Source: Candidatus Poribacteria bacterium (GTDB lineage: Bacteria; Poribacteria; WGA-4E; WGA-3G). Taken from it: a DNA stretch of 64,000 bases. The notes below the pieces were generated by a model. That model worked only from the letters and a program-made list of their open reading frames with translations, had not been told where the DNA came from and ran no database searches. The first letter of the stretch is position 1. Each line of letters begins with the position of its first letter. The translations under genes and the position numbers were made by a program. This document shows, in pieces, positions 33,436 through 42,939 of the stretch. The DNA lies in assembly GCA_009839745.1 (NCBI GenBank), contig VXPE01000041.1:111442-175441 (forward strand), in the 5' to 3' direction.

Positions 33436-34650
33436 ATTATCTTAGGTGTTACAGGCGGCATCGCGATTCACAAATCGATTGACGTGGCAAGCCAACTCGT
33501 TAAAGCGGGGGCATCCGTCCACGTTGTGATGACGGAAAACGCCACGCGTCTCGTGCAGCCATTGCAATTCCAAGTCATCTCACGGAACCCTGTCCTCCTG
33601 AACCTATTTGACGCGGGAACAGACTGGAAACCCCCTCATATCGATCTCGCCGACCGTGCGGATCTCCTCGCAATCGTCCCCGCGACAGCGAATATCATCG
33701 GTAAGATGGCAAACGGCATCGCTGACGACGCGCTCTCGACCATTGCCGTTTCCGTTCACTGTCCAATCCTCCTCGCACCGGCGATGAACGGACACATGTA
33801 CCACAATCCGTTTGTGCAACGGAATATCGACACCTTGAAAACGCACGGAATCCATTTCGTTGAACCCGATAGTGGTGATTTAGCCTGCGGCTATGAAGGG
33901 ACGGGACGGCTGAACACAGTGGATGCAATCCTGCAACGGATAAATGATATTCTTGCTGATGCCAGATCGAACAGTCTACCCAAAACCGAAACAGCCGATT
34001 TACGAGGGACACGCGTTCTCGTCACCGCCGGGGCAACGCGCGAATATATCGATCCGGTCCGCTTTATCACCAACCGTTCCAGCGGCAAGATGGGATACGC
34101 CATTGCTGAAGCGGCTGCACAGCGGGGTGCAGAGGTGCGCCTCATCAGCGGCGCTGCGACCGTCCCTGCCCCCGCCGACATCGAAATCCAGCACGTCGAG
34201 ACGACGCTTGAGATGTATGATGCACTCCTGCAAGCCTTCAAAGAAACAGATATTGTCATCATGGCGGGCGCGCCTGCGGATTATCGACCGAGGGAATTTA
34301 CACCCCATAAAATCAAAAAAACTGCCGAAACCTTGACACTTCCACTCGAAAGGAATCCGGACATCGCCGAGGCACTTGGCGAACAGAAAACCGACCAAAC
34401 CCTCGTTTGCTTCGCCGCCGAAACGAACGACATCCTTGAAAACGCCAAAAAGAAGCTGATACGCAAAAACTGCGATCTCATTGTTGCGAATGACATCCTT
34501 GCGGAGGGAGCCGGATTCGGTGTCGATACGAATATTGTAACCTTGCTGGAGCCAGACGGCACCTGCGAACAACTCCCACGCGCCTCAAAGCGCGATGTAG
34601 CAGATGCCATTTTGACAAAGGTTGTTTCCCTCAGGACGCGAAAGAAGTAA
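33361..34650 (+). CDS. coaBC: Bifunctional phosphopantothenoylcysteine decarboxylase/phosphopantothenate-cysteine ligase
   Basis: 429 residues; two steps of coenzyme A synthesis. The CoaC half has NIILGVTGGIAIHKS, the FMN/active-site His region DLADRADLLAIVPATAN and the PAMNGHMYHNP substrate clamp. The CoaB half has GTRVLVTAGATREYIDPVRFITNRSSGKMG and the KIKK region. Unusual: the ATG at 33361 lies in a family A repeat and adds about 24 residues, including YLTEPQGKIK, before the conserved NIILGVTGG. Initiation at a non-AUG codon (ATT after AAGGA) closer to KNIILG is an alternative. Confidence 0.93.
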   Translation: MEGGYTERIVVSSIYLTEPQGKIKNIILGVTGGIAIHKSIDVASQLVKAGASVHVVMTENATRLVQPLQFQVISRNPVLLNLFDAGTDWKPPHIDLADRADLLAIVPATANIIGKMANGIADDALSTIAVSVHCPILLAPAMNGHMYHNPFVQRNIDTLKTHGIHFVEPDSGDLACGYEGTGRLNTVDAILQRINDILADARSNSLPKTETADLRGTRVLVTAGATREYIDPVRFITNRSSGKMGYAIAEAAAQRGAEVRLISGAATVPAPADIEIQHVETTLEMYDALLQAFKETDIVIMAGAPADYRPREFTPHKIKKTAETLTLPLERNPDIAEALGEQKTDQTLVCFAAETNDILENAKKKLIRKNCDLIVANDILAEGAGFGVDTNIVTLLEPDGTCEQLPRASKRDVADAILTKVVSLRTRKK

Positions 34651-34724
34651 GTCCCTTGAGAATAAGGATTTACTAACTCTTCCGAAAAATCGATCAAATC
34701 TTCAAAATAGCAACGAAACCATAG

Positions 34725-34809
34725 CCCGTAACGAAGTGGAGGGCGGATCTACGGAGAGACACGTGAACACACAAATTCGCTTCATCGAACCGCAAGGTAA
34801 ATTAGAAAA
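34725..34809 (+). repeat. Family A repeat upstream of rsmA
   Basis: AGCCCGTAACGAAGTGGAGG, GCGGATCTACGGAGAGACAC, GTGAACACACAAATTCGC, then CATCGAACCGCAAGGTAAAT, TAGAAAA. It ends at the rsmA ATG and provides AAGG as ribosome-binding site. In this copy the internal start codon is GTG and its mini-frame (IRFIEPQGKLEK) is out of frame with rsmA. Confidence 0.8.
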
Positions 34810-35664
34810 ATGAACTACCAACAGGTTCGTGGCTTTTTTGCCCTCAATCACACCCGCCCCAAAAAACAATTAGGACAAAACTTCCTGGTTAACCCAGAAG
34901 CCCTTGAAATTATCCTCGCAGCGGGAGAACTCACGGATACCGACACCGTCATAGAGATTGGTGCCGGTTTAGGGTGCCTCACGGACGTTTTGGCGCGACG
35001 TGCCAAACGTGTAATTGCCGTTGAAGTAGATGAATTGCTATACAAGGCGTTAGCAGCGCAATTCGCAACAGATTCACACGTTCACCTCCTTAACGCGGAT
35101 ATTCTTAAATTGGAATTCAACTCATTGTTGTCTGACGGCACAGAGACTGTGCCTACTACTTTTAAGGTTATAGCGAACCTGCCTTACAGCATTACGACTC
35201 CAATCTTGTGGAAACTGCTCGATTATCACAAACAGATTCATAGCTGCGTATTGATGACGCAGAAGGAGGTCGCTGAAAGAATTGTTGCTGAACCCGGAGG
35301 AAAGGATTATGGTGCCTTAACAATCGGTGTCACGTATCGGACGGATGCGACACTCATCGCTACGCTATCACCAGAAAACTTTTATCCGGCACCCAAAGTG
35401 GATTCGGCACTCTTAAAACTGACGATGCGCCAACATCCAAAGGTTAAGGTTGAAAATGAGGAATTCTTCTTTAAAGTTGTGCGGACGGCGTTTCGGACGC
35501 GGCGGAAGATGCTAAAAAATACGTTAGTTAGGGGTAGGTTGGCACCGGCGAAGGTATTAGGGGCCGCATTTGAGGAACTCGGTATCGCGCCAGAGCGGCG
35601 TGCTGAAACATTGGATATCACAGAATTCGCCGCCCTCGCAAATTTTTTGTTTTTTAATTATTAA
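34810..35664 (+). CDS. rsmA: 16S rRNA dimethyladenosine transferase (A1518/A1519)
   Basis: 284 residues. It dimethylates two adjacent adenosines near the 3' end of 16S rRNA late in small-subunit assembly. Family features: KKQLGQNFLVNPEA, SAM motif IEIGAGLGCLTDVLARRA, acidic EVDELLYKAL, catalytic motif NLPYSITTPILWKLL and the C-terminal domain with AFRTRRKMLKNTL. The length is typical. It overlaps no neighbour and lies in the gmk-coaBC-rsmA housekeeping run on the plus strand, each gene preceded by an interspersed repeat. Confidence 0.96.
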   Translation: MNYQQVRGFFALNHTRPKKQLGQNFLVNPEALEIILAAGELTDTDTVIEIGAGLGCLTDVLARRAKRVIAVEVDELLYKALAAQFATDSHVHLLNADILKLEFNSLLSDGTETVPTTFKVIANLPYSITTPILWKLLDYHKQIHSCVLMTQKEVAERIVAEPGGKDYGALTIGVTYRTDATLIATLSPENFYPAPKVDSALLKLTMRQHPKVKVENEEFFFKVVRTAFRTRRKMLKNTLVRGRLAPAKVLGAAFEELGIAPERRAETLDITEFAALANFLFFNY

Positions 35665-35680
35665 CTAAAAAAAATAAAAA

Positions 35681-36461
35681 TCATAAGCGGATATCCAATT
35701 CAAAAAGTTGCCAATACACAATTTTCCAATCCCGTTCTTCACGCCGGAATTCAAATCTGCAGCGGGCTTTGAGCTCCCGTAAGTCCCGCTCTTCCCCTTT
35801 TTCCGCGTCGACATCCAACTGAAGCGTCGCTGCCGACTTCCGGGCATGCGTTATATCCATCTCTATATCCTGGAAGAGGAATTGCAGCGAGACGTATTCC
35901 TCAAAAAGTTGTGTCATCGCCGGAACCACATCTGCATAATTTTCAGGAATAATCCCAGATGCTACCCCGAAAAGTGTGGCTGGATCGTCTGCAGCAACGT
36001 AGGTTTCCGAGAAGAGCGCTTCAATTGCCTCAATGTTTTTGAAATCTACCGACTCCAGCAGGGCTGCAAAATTGTCAAAAAAATCTCGTAGCTCCACCAC
36101 CGGATCTTTTAGGGGTGTCAACATAATATCCACAACCAACCGTTCCTGTTTAAGGACAACCGGTTGGCTATACGGCTTATAATCCGGATCGATAACGGTC
36201 AAGGTATGAACATTGTCGTAAAGAACACCTTGAAACGTATAATTGCCGTCTATGCCAGTTTCAACGGACTGTCCGAGCAGCGTCACAGTTGACCCAGGAA
36301 TGCGATTTCCGGTTCCAGCATCAATGATGGATCCAGAGACTGTGCCGTATTGGAGTGCTACCAGTTTTTCAACTTCGGGTTCAGTAGTTTCTTCCATCTC
36401 CCCACATGCAGAAAGGCAAATCATCAGTAGGAACAGCGGGATATTTTTTTTCAGTGTCACA
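35681..36461 (-). CDS. Lipoprotein with a carboxypeptidase-regulatory-like domain
   Basis: About 259 residues; the start is read as GTG at 36461-36459 (MTLKKNIPLFLL). LMICLSACGE is a lipobox, so Cys19 would be lipidated. Residues 38-110 form a CarboxypepD_reg-like beta-sandwich (GTVSGSIIDAGTGNRIPGSTV, DGNYTFQGV). The remainder is an alpha/beta region ending RREERDWKIVYWQLFEL, which resembles NTF2-like or SnoaL-like folds. Function is unknown; outer-membrane or periplasmic location is inferred from the lipobox. Confidence 0.7.
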
Positions 36462-36596
36462 GTTTATTTACCATCCTTAATTTTAATTTTGCTTGCGCGC
36501 GGTCAAAGTATTTTGGTCAAGAGGGCATTTTGTAGGGTCCGCATGCGTGTTTTTGCTTGGGCATTTCTGCGTATTGTTGCGTGCTACGCGCTTTAG
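36462..36596 (-). repeat. Degraded family A repeat upstream of the lipoprotein gene
   Basis: On the minus strand GTAGCACGCAACAATACGCA, GAAATGCCCAAGCAAAAAC, ACGCATGCGG match the hairpin part of the copy at 16084-16250, but without the family C unit. The tail is reduced to AAGCAAAATTAAAATT. Confidence 0.6.
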
Positions 36597-36724
36597 AAAT
36601 TTTTAATGATATGCTTCTGAATTGCTGCGACCCTTGAAGTGTCGCGATTGGAGATCGCTCTGACAGCAAAAAGGCGGTAGTGCCAAGCCTGCATGCTTCG
36701 TTAGTCAGATCCTCATTGATTAAA
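36597..36724. repeat. Family B element, variant or truncated copy 4
   Basis: Begins TTTTTAATGATATGCTTCTG, the family B terminal inverted repeat. A hairpin GCGAC/GTCGC with loop CCTTGAAGT follows. The far end ATTGATTAAAAA overlaps the stop codon of the symporter gene. The loop partner expected for hairpin 2 was not found, so this copy may be degenerate. Confidence 0.5.
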
Positions 36725-38161
36725 AAACTTTTCAAGTGTTTGTAATTTCGGAGGTTTTGTGAACACAGATACAATTATCAATACCACAGACGAAACAGCG
36801 ACCAGAATCGCAGCAGGCATAATCCCGATACCACCGACACTATACCCGGGTGTCTGCCAGTTTTGGAGAAAGAAATAGAGCCATAACAGAATTACACTCA
36901 GGATTGCGGCGAACACACCGTGCTTTGTGCTACGCTGCCAGAACAACGCCGCAACGACAATCGGAAAGAGACCCGCAAACCCGGTGAACGACCAAACAGC
37001 AAGCCTAAAAATACTCGGTGTCGCGATGAGCGAGATGAGATAGGTAACAAAAAGCACGCCGCTCACAAATAACCGTCCTACCCACACCCGTTGCCGCTCC
37101 GAAAACGCCTCTCGGCGGTAATGTCCGACAATATCGTGCGTGAACATACTCCCGATAGCGAGCGATTGCGAATCCAACGACGACATAATCGCCGCGAAGA
37201 CCCCTGCGCCCAAAAACCCAGCTAAAACCCCGGGGGCGTGTATATGGATCATCTGAATTAGCACATTGTTCGCTTGGGCGCCTTGCAAACCTGGGACATC
37301 TACGTTTCCGAGTATTCCGAGCAATACACTCGGAATCCATACAACCGCAATACACAACGGATACAAAATGATCGCATACCGGAATGTCCCGACATCCTTC
37401 GCCGTTAGGAAATGTGAAAAGATATGTGGAAACATGCCGACACAGAGTGGAACACAGAGATAGGTCAAAAGTTCCAACGGCTTGATATGCTCCGCCTGCA
37501 TCAATAAACCCGTGTCCACCTTAGCGATAGCATTTGAAAACCCGCCCATCCGATGCGTGATGACGAAAAAGGTGATGCCTCCGAGGACCATGAAAACGAG
37601 CGTTTGGAACGTGTTCACCCACGCAGTGCCTCGCATACCGCTGTAAGTAACATAACACAACACGACTGCACATATGAGTAAGCCACCGAGCCATTGTGGA
37701 ATTTGACCCTCTGTGAGTGTCGCTAAGGTTCCGCCACCGCCCATCACACCGATCAACAGATACGGGATGAGCAGCAACACAAACACGATGAAGAGGAGCA
37801 GCCCTAAACCATCGGATTCCCACCGATCGCGGAAGTATTGGACCTGTGTTACATAGCCAAACCGCTTTCCAAGTCGCCACAGACGCGTCCCAATAAAGAG
37901 GAACACACACGGCACAACTATCGCCGAGGAAGAAGCCATCAGTGCAAAAACACCGATACCCCTATGGTAGGCTTCACCCGACGCACCGAGGATTGAGAAC
38001 GCCGTCATGTTCGTGCCAAACAGCGTCATCAACAGGATAAACCAATTAATCGTCCGACTCGCAACAAAATAATCTTCTCCGGTATTTCGGAAAAGTTTAT
38101 GGCTCAACGCACCGAGAACCAAGACCATCACGAGGTATATAGAAATGACTGCCAGGCTCAT
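36713..38161 (-). CDS. Sodium:solute symporter family protein
   Basis: 482 residues with about 13 hydrophobic helices, the LeuT-fold layout of the SSS family. Typical segments are TLFGTNMTAFSILGASGEAYHRG and the sodium-site region AAIMSSLDSQSLAIGSMFTHDI. It uses the Na+ gradient to import a small solute; the substrate cannot be read from sequence (pantothenate, proline and sugar transporters share these features). It overlaps the upstream DUF3311-like gene by four bases, a pairing commonly seen between small DUF3311 proteins and SSS symporters. Confidence 0.92.
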   Translation of the reverse strand: MSLAVISIYLVMVLVLGALSHKLFRNTGEDYFVASRTINWFILLMTLFGTNMTAFSILGASGEAYHRGIGVFALMASSSAIVVPCVFLFIGTRLWRLGKRFGYVTQVQYFRDRWESDGLGLLLFIVFVLLLIPYLLIGVMGGGGTLATLTEGQIPQWLGGLLICAVVLCYVTYSGMRGTAWVNTFQTLVFMVLGGITFFVITHRMGGFSNAIAKVDTGLLMQAEHIKPLELLTYLCVPLCVGMFPHIFSHFLTAKDVGTFRYAIILYPLCIAVVWIPSVLLGILGNVDVPGLQGAQANNVLIQMIHIHAPGVLAGFLGAGVFAAIMSSLDSQSLAIGSMFTHDIVGHYRREAFSERQRVWVGRLFVSGVLFVTYLISLIATPSIFRLAVWSFTGFAGLFPIVVAALFWQRSTKHGVFAAILSVILLWLYFFLQNWQTPGYSVGGIGIMPAAILVAVSSVVLIIVSVFTKPPKLQTLEKFFNQ

Positions 38162-38358
38162 CGTTCACCCCAATCCCCTCGCGCTTTAACGAAAGCCGCC
38201 ATCAGCAACGTTGCGACAACGCAGTATCCTATATGATAGAGCAACCCCACCGGCACCCCTAAAACAAGCTGCGGGGTTCCCCAAAACCAAAAATCGTTGT
38301 GAAGTAGGAATAAAAGCACGAGTAAACAGTATAATAACCATCTAATCGGACGTTTCAT
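38158..38358 (-). CDS. DUF3311-like small membrane protein
   Basis: 66 residues from MKRPIRWLLYCLL (38358); the longer frame upstream lacks support. Two hydrophobic helices flank a short WGTPQLVLGVPVGLLYH segment that matches the DUF3311 pattern. Its stop overlaps the symporter start by four bases and its start overlaps the end of the TRAP permease gene by 17 bases, so all three appear translationally coupled. DUF3311 proteins are thought to be accessory subunits of the symporter. Confidence 0.78.
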   Translation of the reverse strand: MKRPIRWLLYCLLVLLFLLHNDFWFWGTPQLVLGVPVGLLYHIGYCVVATLLMAAFVKARGDWGER

Positions 38359-40456
38359 AAGTTGCCCCCTTTGTTCGCCAATTATAGTAGAAAACGGCAA
38401 TACTTGCGAGGATTACTATCCCATGAATCCATATAAATTGTAGACCCGTCGGGGCGAAAAAGAGAATGAATGCCGCAACAAACAGAATACATCGCGCCCA
38501 AAGCGATAATTTGTTAAAGATATACCCCGCGATAGCAGTTGCCAAGATAACCGTCCCGATGAGCGTCAGTGAAAAATTCAGGAAAACTGTCCATAACCCC
38601 GGTGTCCCACCACTCTCACTGAGCCAGAGCAGTGCAGGTCTCAAAACAAAGGCGTAAGGCAGCGCAAAACCGACGAGCGCGAACCTGAACGCCGCGAATC
38701 CCGTCGCCATGATCCCTGAACCCGCGATGGCAGACGCAGCATACGCCGCCAATGCGACAGGTGGGGTCACCATCGACATCATCCCGAAATAGAAAATAAA
38801 AAAGTGCGCCGCAAGCGGAACGACTCCCAAGTCGAGTAGCACGGGCCCTACTAAGATCGCCATGAGCAGATAACAGACCGATGAAGGCAACCCCATCCCC
38901 AGAATAATCGTTGAAATCATGAGGAAGAACAGTGCCAACATCAGGTTCGTAGCCGCAAGCGGTAAGATCGCCGACGGCAACTTGCCACCGATGCCCGTCA
39001 GTGTCACCACGCCTAAGATGATACCGACACACGCGGCAGCCGCAATTAATGACACACCGCTCTGTGCTGCCCGTTCACAAGGCGATATTAAGAAGTTTAT
39101 CCCTTTCCGTAAATCCGAAATACCAACGCCAACTTGTAGGGGCGCGGTCTCCTCACCCTCTGTAGAATGCCGTCCAAGGATTCGGCGGATTAAGAAGTCC
39201 AACAGGCTTATCGCGACGACTACCAACAGACTCCAACTCACCGCTCGGAACGCCGTAGCACCCATCAGCAGCACGCCAATAAGTGTAACAAACGCCGCGA
39301 GAAAGATCCCCCCTTGTAGCGTCAGCAGTTTTCCGTGCTTCTCATCTTTCACTTCTTCAGAACTGTGAAGGGGAATCTCCGGCGCATGCCTCCGACTTCT
39401 CGCAGCACTTTCGACAGCAAGTTTTCGGCTTGCAAGCTGCGCTGAAAAATGCACCATACATAGCATTCCGGTGTAGTATAGAACTGCTGGAAGCAGTGCC
39501 GCCTTGATAATCTCCAGATACGTGACAGCAGGCTCTACGATCTCCAGCATCATATACGCCGCTGCGCCCATAATCGGCGGAACCAACGCCCCACCAGAGC
39601 TCGCCGCGGCTTCAATTCCGCCTGCTATCGCTGGTTGAAACCCGGCGCGTCGCATCAAGGGAATCGTGAACGTTCCAGTTGTTGCCGTATTCGCTACAGC
39701 CGAACCCGACAGTGATCCCATCATGCCGCTACTCAGAACAGCGACCTTCGCAGGTGCTCCTGCGCTCGAACCGAACACGCGCCTCGCCAAATCCAAGACA
39801 TAATTCGTCGCGCCTGTCCGCTCCAACAACGTCCCGAACAACACAAACAGAAAGACATACGTGAACATTACCCGCAGTGCGATGCCAAATGCCCCTTGAC
39901 TGTGCAAAAACGTCTGACTCACGATGCGTTGAACGGAATAGCCGCGATGCGGGAACAGCCAATCCGGCATAAACTGTCCAAAGCCGGCATAGAGCAGAAA
40001 TGCAAGAGAGAGCAGTGAGAGTGTTACCCCAATAGAACGGCGGGTCGCCTCCAAGATTAAGAGAAGTCCGAGCCCGCCGATGATGTAATCCAGTGATACC
40101 TCTGCCCCCGCCCGGTCCCCGAGGGACTTTCCATCCAACCAGAACGCCTGAAAAACCGGTTCCGTCTGAACAAAAACGTAGCCGAAACAGAGAATCACAC
40201 TGCCTATGAGCAACGCATCCAAAAATTGGAAAGCACGGTTGCGCGCAAAACGGGGATGCATAGGGTATCTCAGAAATACCACTATTAAGCCCAGCATCGC
40301 GAAGAGTGCTAACTCCGATTGCGGTGTCAGTTGCGGATAGTTGACCTCGGCTAAGATAAAGAGGCACAGCAGCACCGAAACTGAAAGAAAGATGTAATTT
40401 TTCAATGCATTGAGCGAATTTGTTATCCGATAGGTGATCGATGAACTCCCACACAA
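38342..40456 (-). CDS. TRAP transporter fused permease (4TM/12TM)
   Basis: 704 residues with about 18-19 hydrophobic segments. The N-terminal third corresponds to the small DctQ-like subunit and the rest to DctM. DctM signatures include LFGTLLERTGATNYVLDLARRVFG, GSLSGSAVANTATTGTFTIP, FLMISTIILGMGLPSSVCYLL and GMMSMVTPPVALAAYAA. Such fused permeases normally work with a periplasmic TAXI or DctP solute receptor, but none is encoded in the window. The N-terminal start is uncertain by about 15 residues. Confidence 0.92.
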   Translation of the reverse strand: MCGSSSITYRITNSLNALKNYIFLSVSVLLCLFILAEVNYPQLTPQSELALFAMLGLIVVFLRYPMHPRFARNRAFQFLDALLIGSVILCFGYVFVQTEPVFQAFWLDGKSLGDRAGAEVSLDYIIGGLGLLLILEATRRSIGVTLSLLSLAFLLYAGFGQFMPDWLFPHRGYSVQRIVSQTFLHSQGAFGIALRVMFTYVFLFVLFGTLLERTGATNYVLDLARRVFGSSAGAPAKVAVLSSGMMGSLSGSAVANTATTGTFTIPLMRRAGFQPAIAGGIEAAASSGGALVPPIMGAAAYMMLEIVEPAVTYLEIIKAALLPAVLYYTGMLCMVHFSAQLASRKLAVESAARSRRHAPEIPLHSSEEVKDEKHGKLLTLQGGIFLAAFVTLIGVLLMGATAFRAVSWSLLVVVAISLLDFLIRRILGRHSTEGEETAPLQVGVGISDLRKGINFLISPCERAAQSGVSLIAAAACVGIILGVVTLTGIGGKLPSAILPLAATNLMLALFFLMISTIILGMGLPSSVCYLLMAILVGPVLLDLGVVPLAAHFFIFYFGMMSMVTPPVALAAYAASAIAGSGIMATGFAAFRFALVGFALPYAFVLRPALLWLSESGGTPGLWTVFLNFSLTLIGTVILATAIAGYIFNKLSLWARCILFVAAFILFFAPTGLQFIWIHGIVILASIAVFYYNWRTKGATYETSD

Positions 40457-40549
40457 CTGTCTTAATTTTAGCAGGAACCGAAAGGAAAATCAAGAAAAAG
40501 GAAGGATTCATGCTGAGTTATTATGATAAGTACCGGTGTCCCCTTCAGT

Positions 40550-40765
40550 TTACCGTGTCTTTCGCGCTGTCCCCTTAAAAACGGCATAGAGATACCAGAA
40601 TGCGGGGACCCACAGGACACCGCCCACACCCAATACAATCAGCAAGGGACGCAGCACTGCATCCGGGGCAGCAGTATTTGAAAAGGTTAAGTCCGGCGTG
40701 ACGAGATACGGATACTGTGCCAATCCCCAACCGAAGACGATCAGCGTAATTGGCGAGGTTAGGAA
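40550..40765 (-). pseudogene. cydB: C-terminal fragment of cytochrome bd oxidase subunit II
   Basis: The minus frame contains LTSPITLIVFGWGLAQYPYL followed by VTPDLTFSNTAAPDAVLRPL and WVPAFWYLYAVFK, which match the last two helices of CydB (AAAQYPYLI.PDLT pattern). Only about 65 residues remain of the usual 330-380. Upstream the frame runs into unrelated hairpin repeat sequence (GGCGAGG...CCTCGCC near 40757). It is a remnant of a former cydAB locus. The intact CydA-like gene is about 29 kb away and has no cydB. Confidence 0.82.
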
Positions 40766-40823
40766 ACCTCGCCAGCAAAGCACGAGTAGGCATAGTGCGG
40801 TTCGGTGAAAGCCCCTACTGTAT

Positions 40824-41642
40824 TTAAGCATGCCACGATTCGAGCCCAAGCAGCTTTTCCCCTAACGAGGTCAACTCGGCTGTCTTACCCTGGTAATGCT
40901 CTTTCTCTTTTGTCTCTCTTCCGAGGCCCGTTAGGCGTTCACGCCACCCTTCAATTCGGGACTCAGCATTGCCATTTTCTGGTGCTGGCGACATCGTGAT
41001 GTATTGCGCCATTCGGGGACGCTCAGCGGAATTTGGGCTACTGCCGTGGGGCAATGCGCTATGCCAGATGACCAGGTCTCCGGCTTTCCCTGCGACCGGC
41101 ACCGCCTCCGCTTGATAGTCTCGCACGACTTCTCGCGGATTCGCGTCATCAGGTAAGTCGCTCAACCAGTTTTCCAATTTCCGATGGAAACCCGGAATAC
41201 AGGTGAAAGCGCCCTGATTCCCAGGAGTATCCGCTAGATACAAAACACCTTGCACCTTTAAGCGCACCGGCATATCGTCCAATGACATATCCCAATGCAA
41301 AAACGGACCCGTGAACGCATAATTTGGGCGTTCAGGTGGGTTCATACTCGCCCGATCAAAACTCACCCAGAGTTTCTCTGTTTCCCAAATCTCAGAGAAC
41401 GCCTGATGCACGCGCGGATACTGACGGTTATCCCATAACGCTTGGTGTTGATAAATTTCCACCATAATGCTCCGACGCGGTGGATCGGGATACCAACTGT
41501 CGGGATCCTCGCGGTCCATTTCAAGAAAATCCCAGACCGCCTGTTCCGCCGCGCGGCAATTCTCAAATGGCACCGCCTCTGGCACAACAACGTAACCATT
41601 CTCTTCCCAAAATTCTAAGGCTTCTGCGTCAAAAACTGACAT
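40824..41642 (-). CDS. Phytanoyl-CoA dioxygenase family protein
   Basis: 272 residues; Fe(II)/2-oxoglutarate-dependent dioxygenase of the PhyH family. Iron ligands are seen in FLHWDMSLDD (His-x-Asp) and IWHSALPHGSSPN (distal His). NQGAFTCIPGFHRKLENW and the later Arg (RPRMAQYITM) fit the double-stranded helix core and 2-oxoglutarate binding. No signal peptide. PhyH proteins are heavily expanded in Poribacteria-like genomes and act on varied small molecules, so the substrate is open. Its start codon is preceded by AAGGAG. Confidence 0.9.
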   Translation of the reverse strand: MSVFDAEALEFWEENGYVVVPEAVPFENCRAAEQAVWDFLEMDREDPDSWYPDPPRRSIMVEIYQHQALWDNRQYPRVHQAFSEIWETEKLWVSFDRASMNPPERPNYAFTGPFLHWDMSLDDMPVRLKVQGVLYLADTPGNQGAFTCIPGFHRKLENWLSDLPDDANPREVVRDYQAEAVPVAGKAGDLVIWHSALPHGSSPNSAERPRMAQYITMSPAPENGNAESRIEGWRERLTGLGRETKEKEHYQGKTAELTSLGEKLLGLESWHA

Positions 41643-41939
41643 GATGCTCTCCTTATCAATTAATTTATCTCAAACGATTCTGCGAACAGAAAAAGGTCTT
41701 AACGACTTGAAGACGAATATAGTTTAAGAATAGCACAAAAGATTGCGAAAATCAACTCTTCAATTGATACACGCCCACTTTCCAGTTAGCACTACAAACG
41801 TAGGCAGCACATCTTGTATTTACGATTGAGGTGCCCAGGTCTGAAAAATTTTCTTGAAATCAATTGCGCCTTGTGCTAAAGTATGGATACTCTGACGCAC
41901 AAAATTTAGCGAACACGGAGACGAAGGAGAAAGGTCATA
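41643..41939. promoter_or_regulatory. Divergent intergenic region with promoter for the Gfo/Idh gene
   Basis: The plus-strand promoter is TTGAAA (41854-41859), a 17-base spacer and TAAAGT (41877-41882), followed by GAAGGAGAAAGG before the ATG at 41940. The rest of the region shows nothing distinctive. Confidence 0.6.
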
Positions 41940-42893
41940 ATGCTTAAAGCAGGATTTATCGGGGCAGGGGGACGCAGTCAAGGCGCGCATTATCCAAATG
42001 TGAATCGATTGGAAGATGATGTCGAGATGCTTGGAGCCTGTGAACTCGACGAAGAAAAACTCGCGCAAGTTGCCCAGAAATACGAGTTTCCGCACACCTT
42101 CACAGACCACCGGAAGATGCTGGACACCTTAGACTTAGATGTCGTTTATTGTGTGATGAACGAGAAGTGGATTTTACAACCCGCTCTGGATTGCCTCAAC
42201 GCCGGCAAGCATCTGTTCATCGAAAAACCACCGGGAGCGAATAGCGATGAAACGCAACAACTCCTTGAGGCAGCAGTCGCCAACGATGTCTATTGCATGG
42301 TCGGGTTTCAGCGGAGATATGCCGCCGTCACCCGCGAAGCGATGCGCCGCGTCGCAGAAAAGGGACCCGTTACGCTAGCCGTCACCACCTTTAACAAGCA
42401 AATGCTCGGGGGAAACCGAGAATTTACGACAACGCTTTGGAACGATGTCTGCCACGTGGTCGATCTCCTCCGCTATATGGCAGGTGGTGAACCTGTGGAA
42501 GTTACGGCGCATCGCGACACATTCGATGCCGAACAACGCAATTTCTACACCGCCTTCGTCCGGTTCGATAACAACGTTACAGGTGTGCTTTTTGGAAGTC
42601 GTGCATCCGGGGGACGCGTGCTGCGCTCCGAATTGCACGGTGTCGGCATCGGCTGTTACATGAAAATCCCAGAAGAAATCGAAATTTATGAGGACAACAA
42701 CAGAAGTGTTATGGGAGGTTGGGAAGTTGACGGGGTGGACCAGCGCGATACACCGAACTATGAGGGTGTGCTGACGATGCATCGCCATTTCGTCGAGTCC
42801 GTCCGCAACCGGCAAGTCCCGCTCACAGACCTCCGTGATGTTATAAATTCTATTCGTTTTGTTGACCAGATAGAGGGTCCGCTACCGGATTAA
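41940..42893 (+). CDS. Gfo/Idh/MocA family oxidoreductase
   Basis: 317 residues; NAD(P)-dependent dehydrogenase acting on sugars, inositols or related polyols. N-terminal Rossmann fold GFIGAGGRSQGAHYPN (about 4-19) and the catalytic-region motif FIEKPPG (about 97-103), then an alpha/beta substrate domain. The motif has PP instead of the common EKP-hydrophobic pattern. It is followed after 46 bases by a PhyH gene on the same strand; both probably form one operon from the promoter at 41854, suggesting they process one substrate in sequence. Confidence 0.92.
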   Translation: MLKAGFIGAGGRSQGAHYPNVNRLEDDVEMLGACELDEEKLAQVAQKYEFPHTFTDHRKMLDTLDLDVVYCVMNEKWILQPALDCLNAGKHLFIEKPPGANSDETQQLLEAAVANDVYCMVGFQRRYAAVTREAMRRVAEKGPVTLAVTTFNKQMLGGNREFTTTLWNDVCHVVDLLRYMAGGEPVEVTAHRDTFDAEQRNFYTAFVRFDNNVTGVLFGSRASGGRVLRSELHGVGIGCYMKIPEEIEIYEDNNRSVMGGWEVDGVDQRDTPNYEGVLTMHRHFVESVRNRQVPLTDLRDVINSIRFVDQIEGPLPD

Positions 42894-42939
42894 CCGATTC
42901 GTGTCCTTGGAGAAACATCACACAGTGGAGATTTAACCT

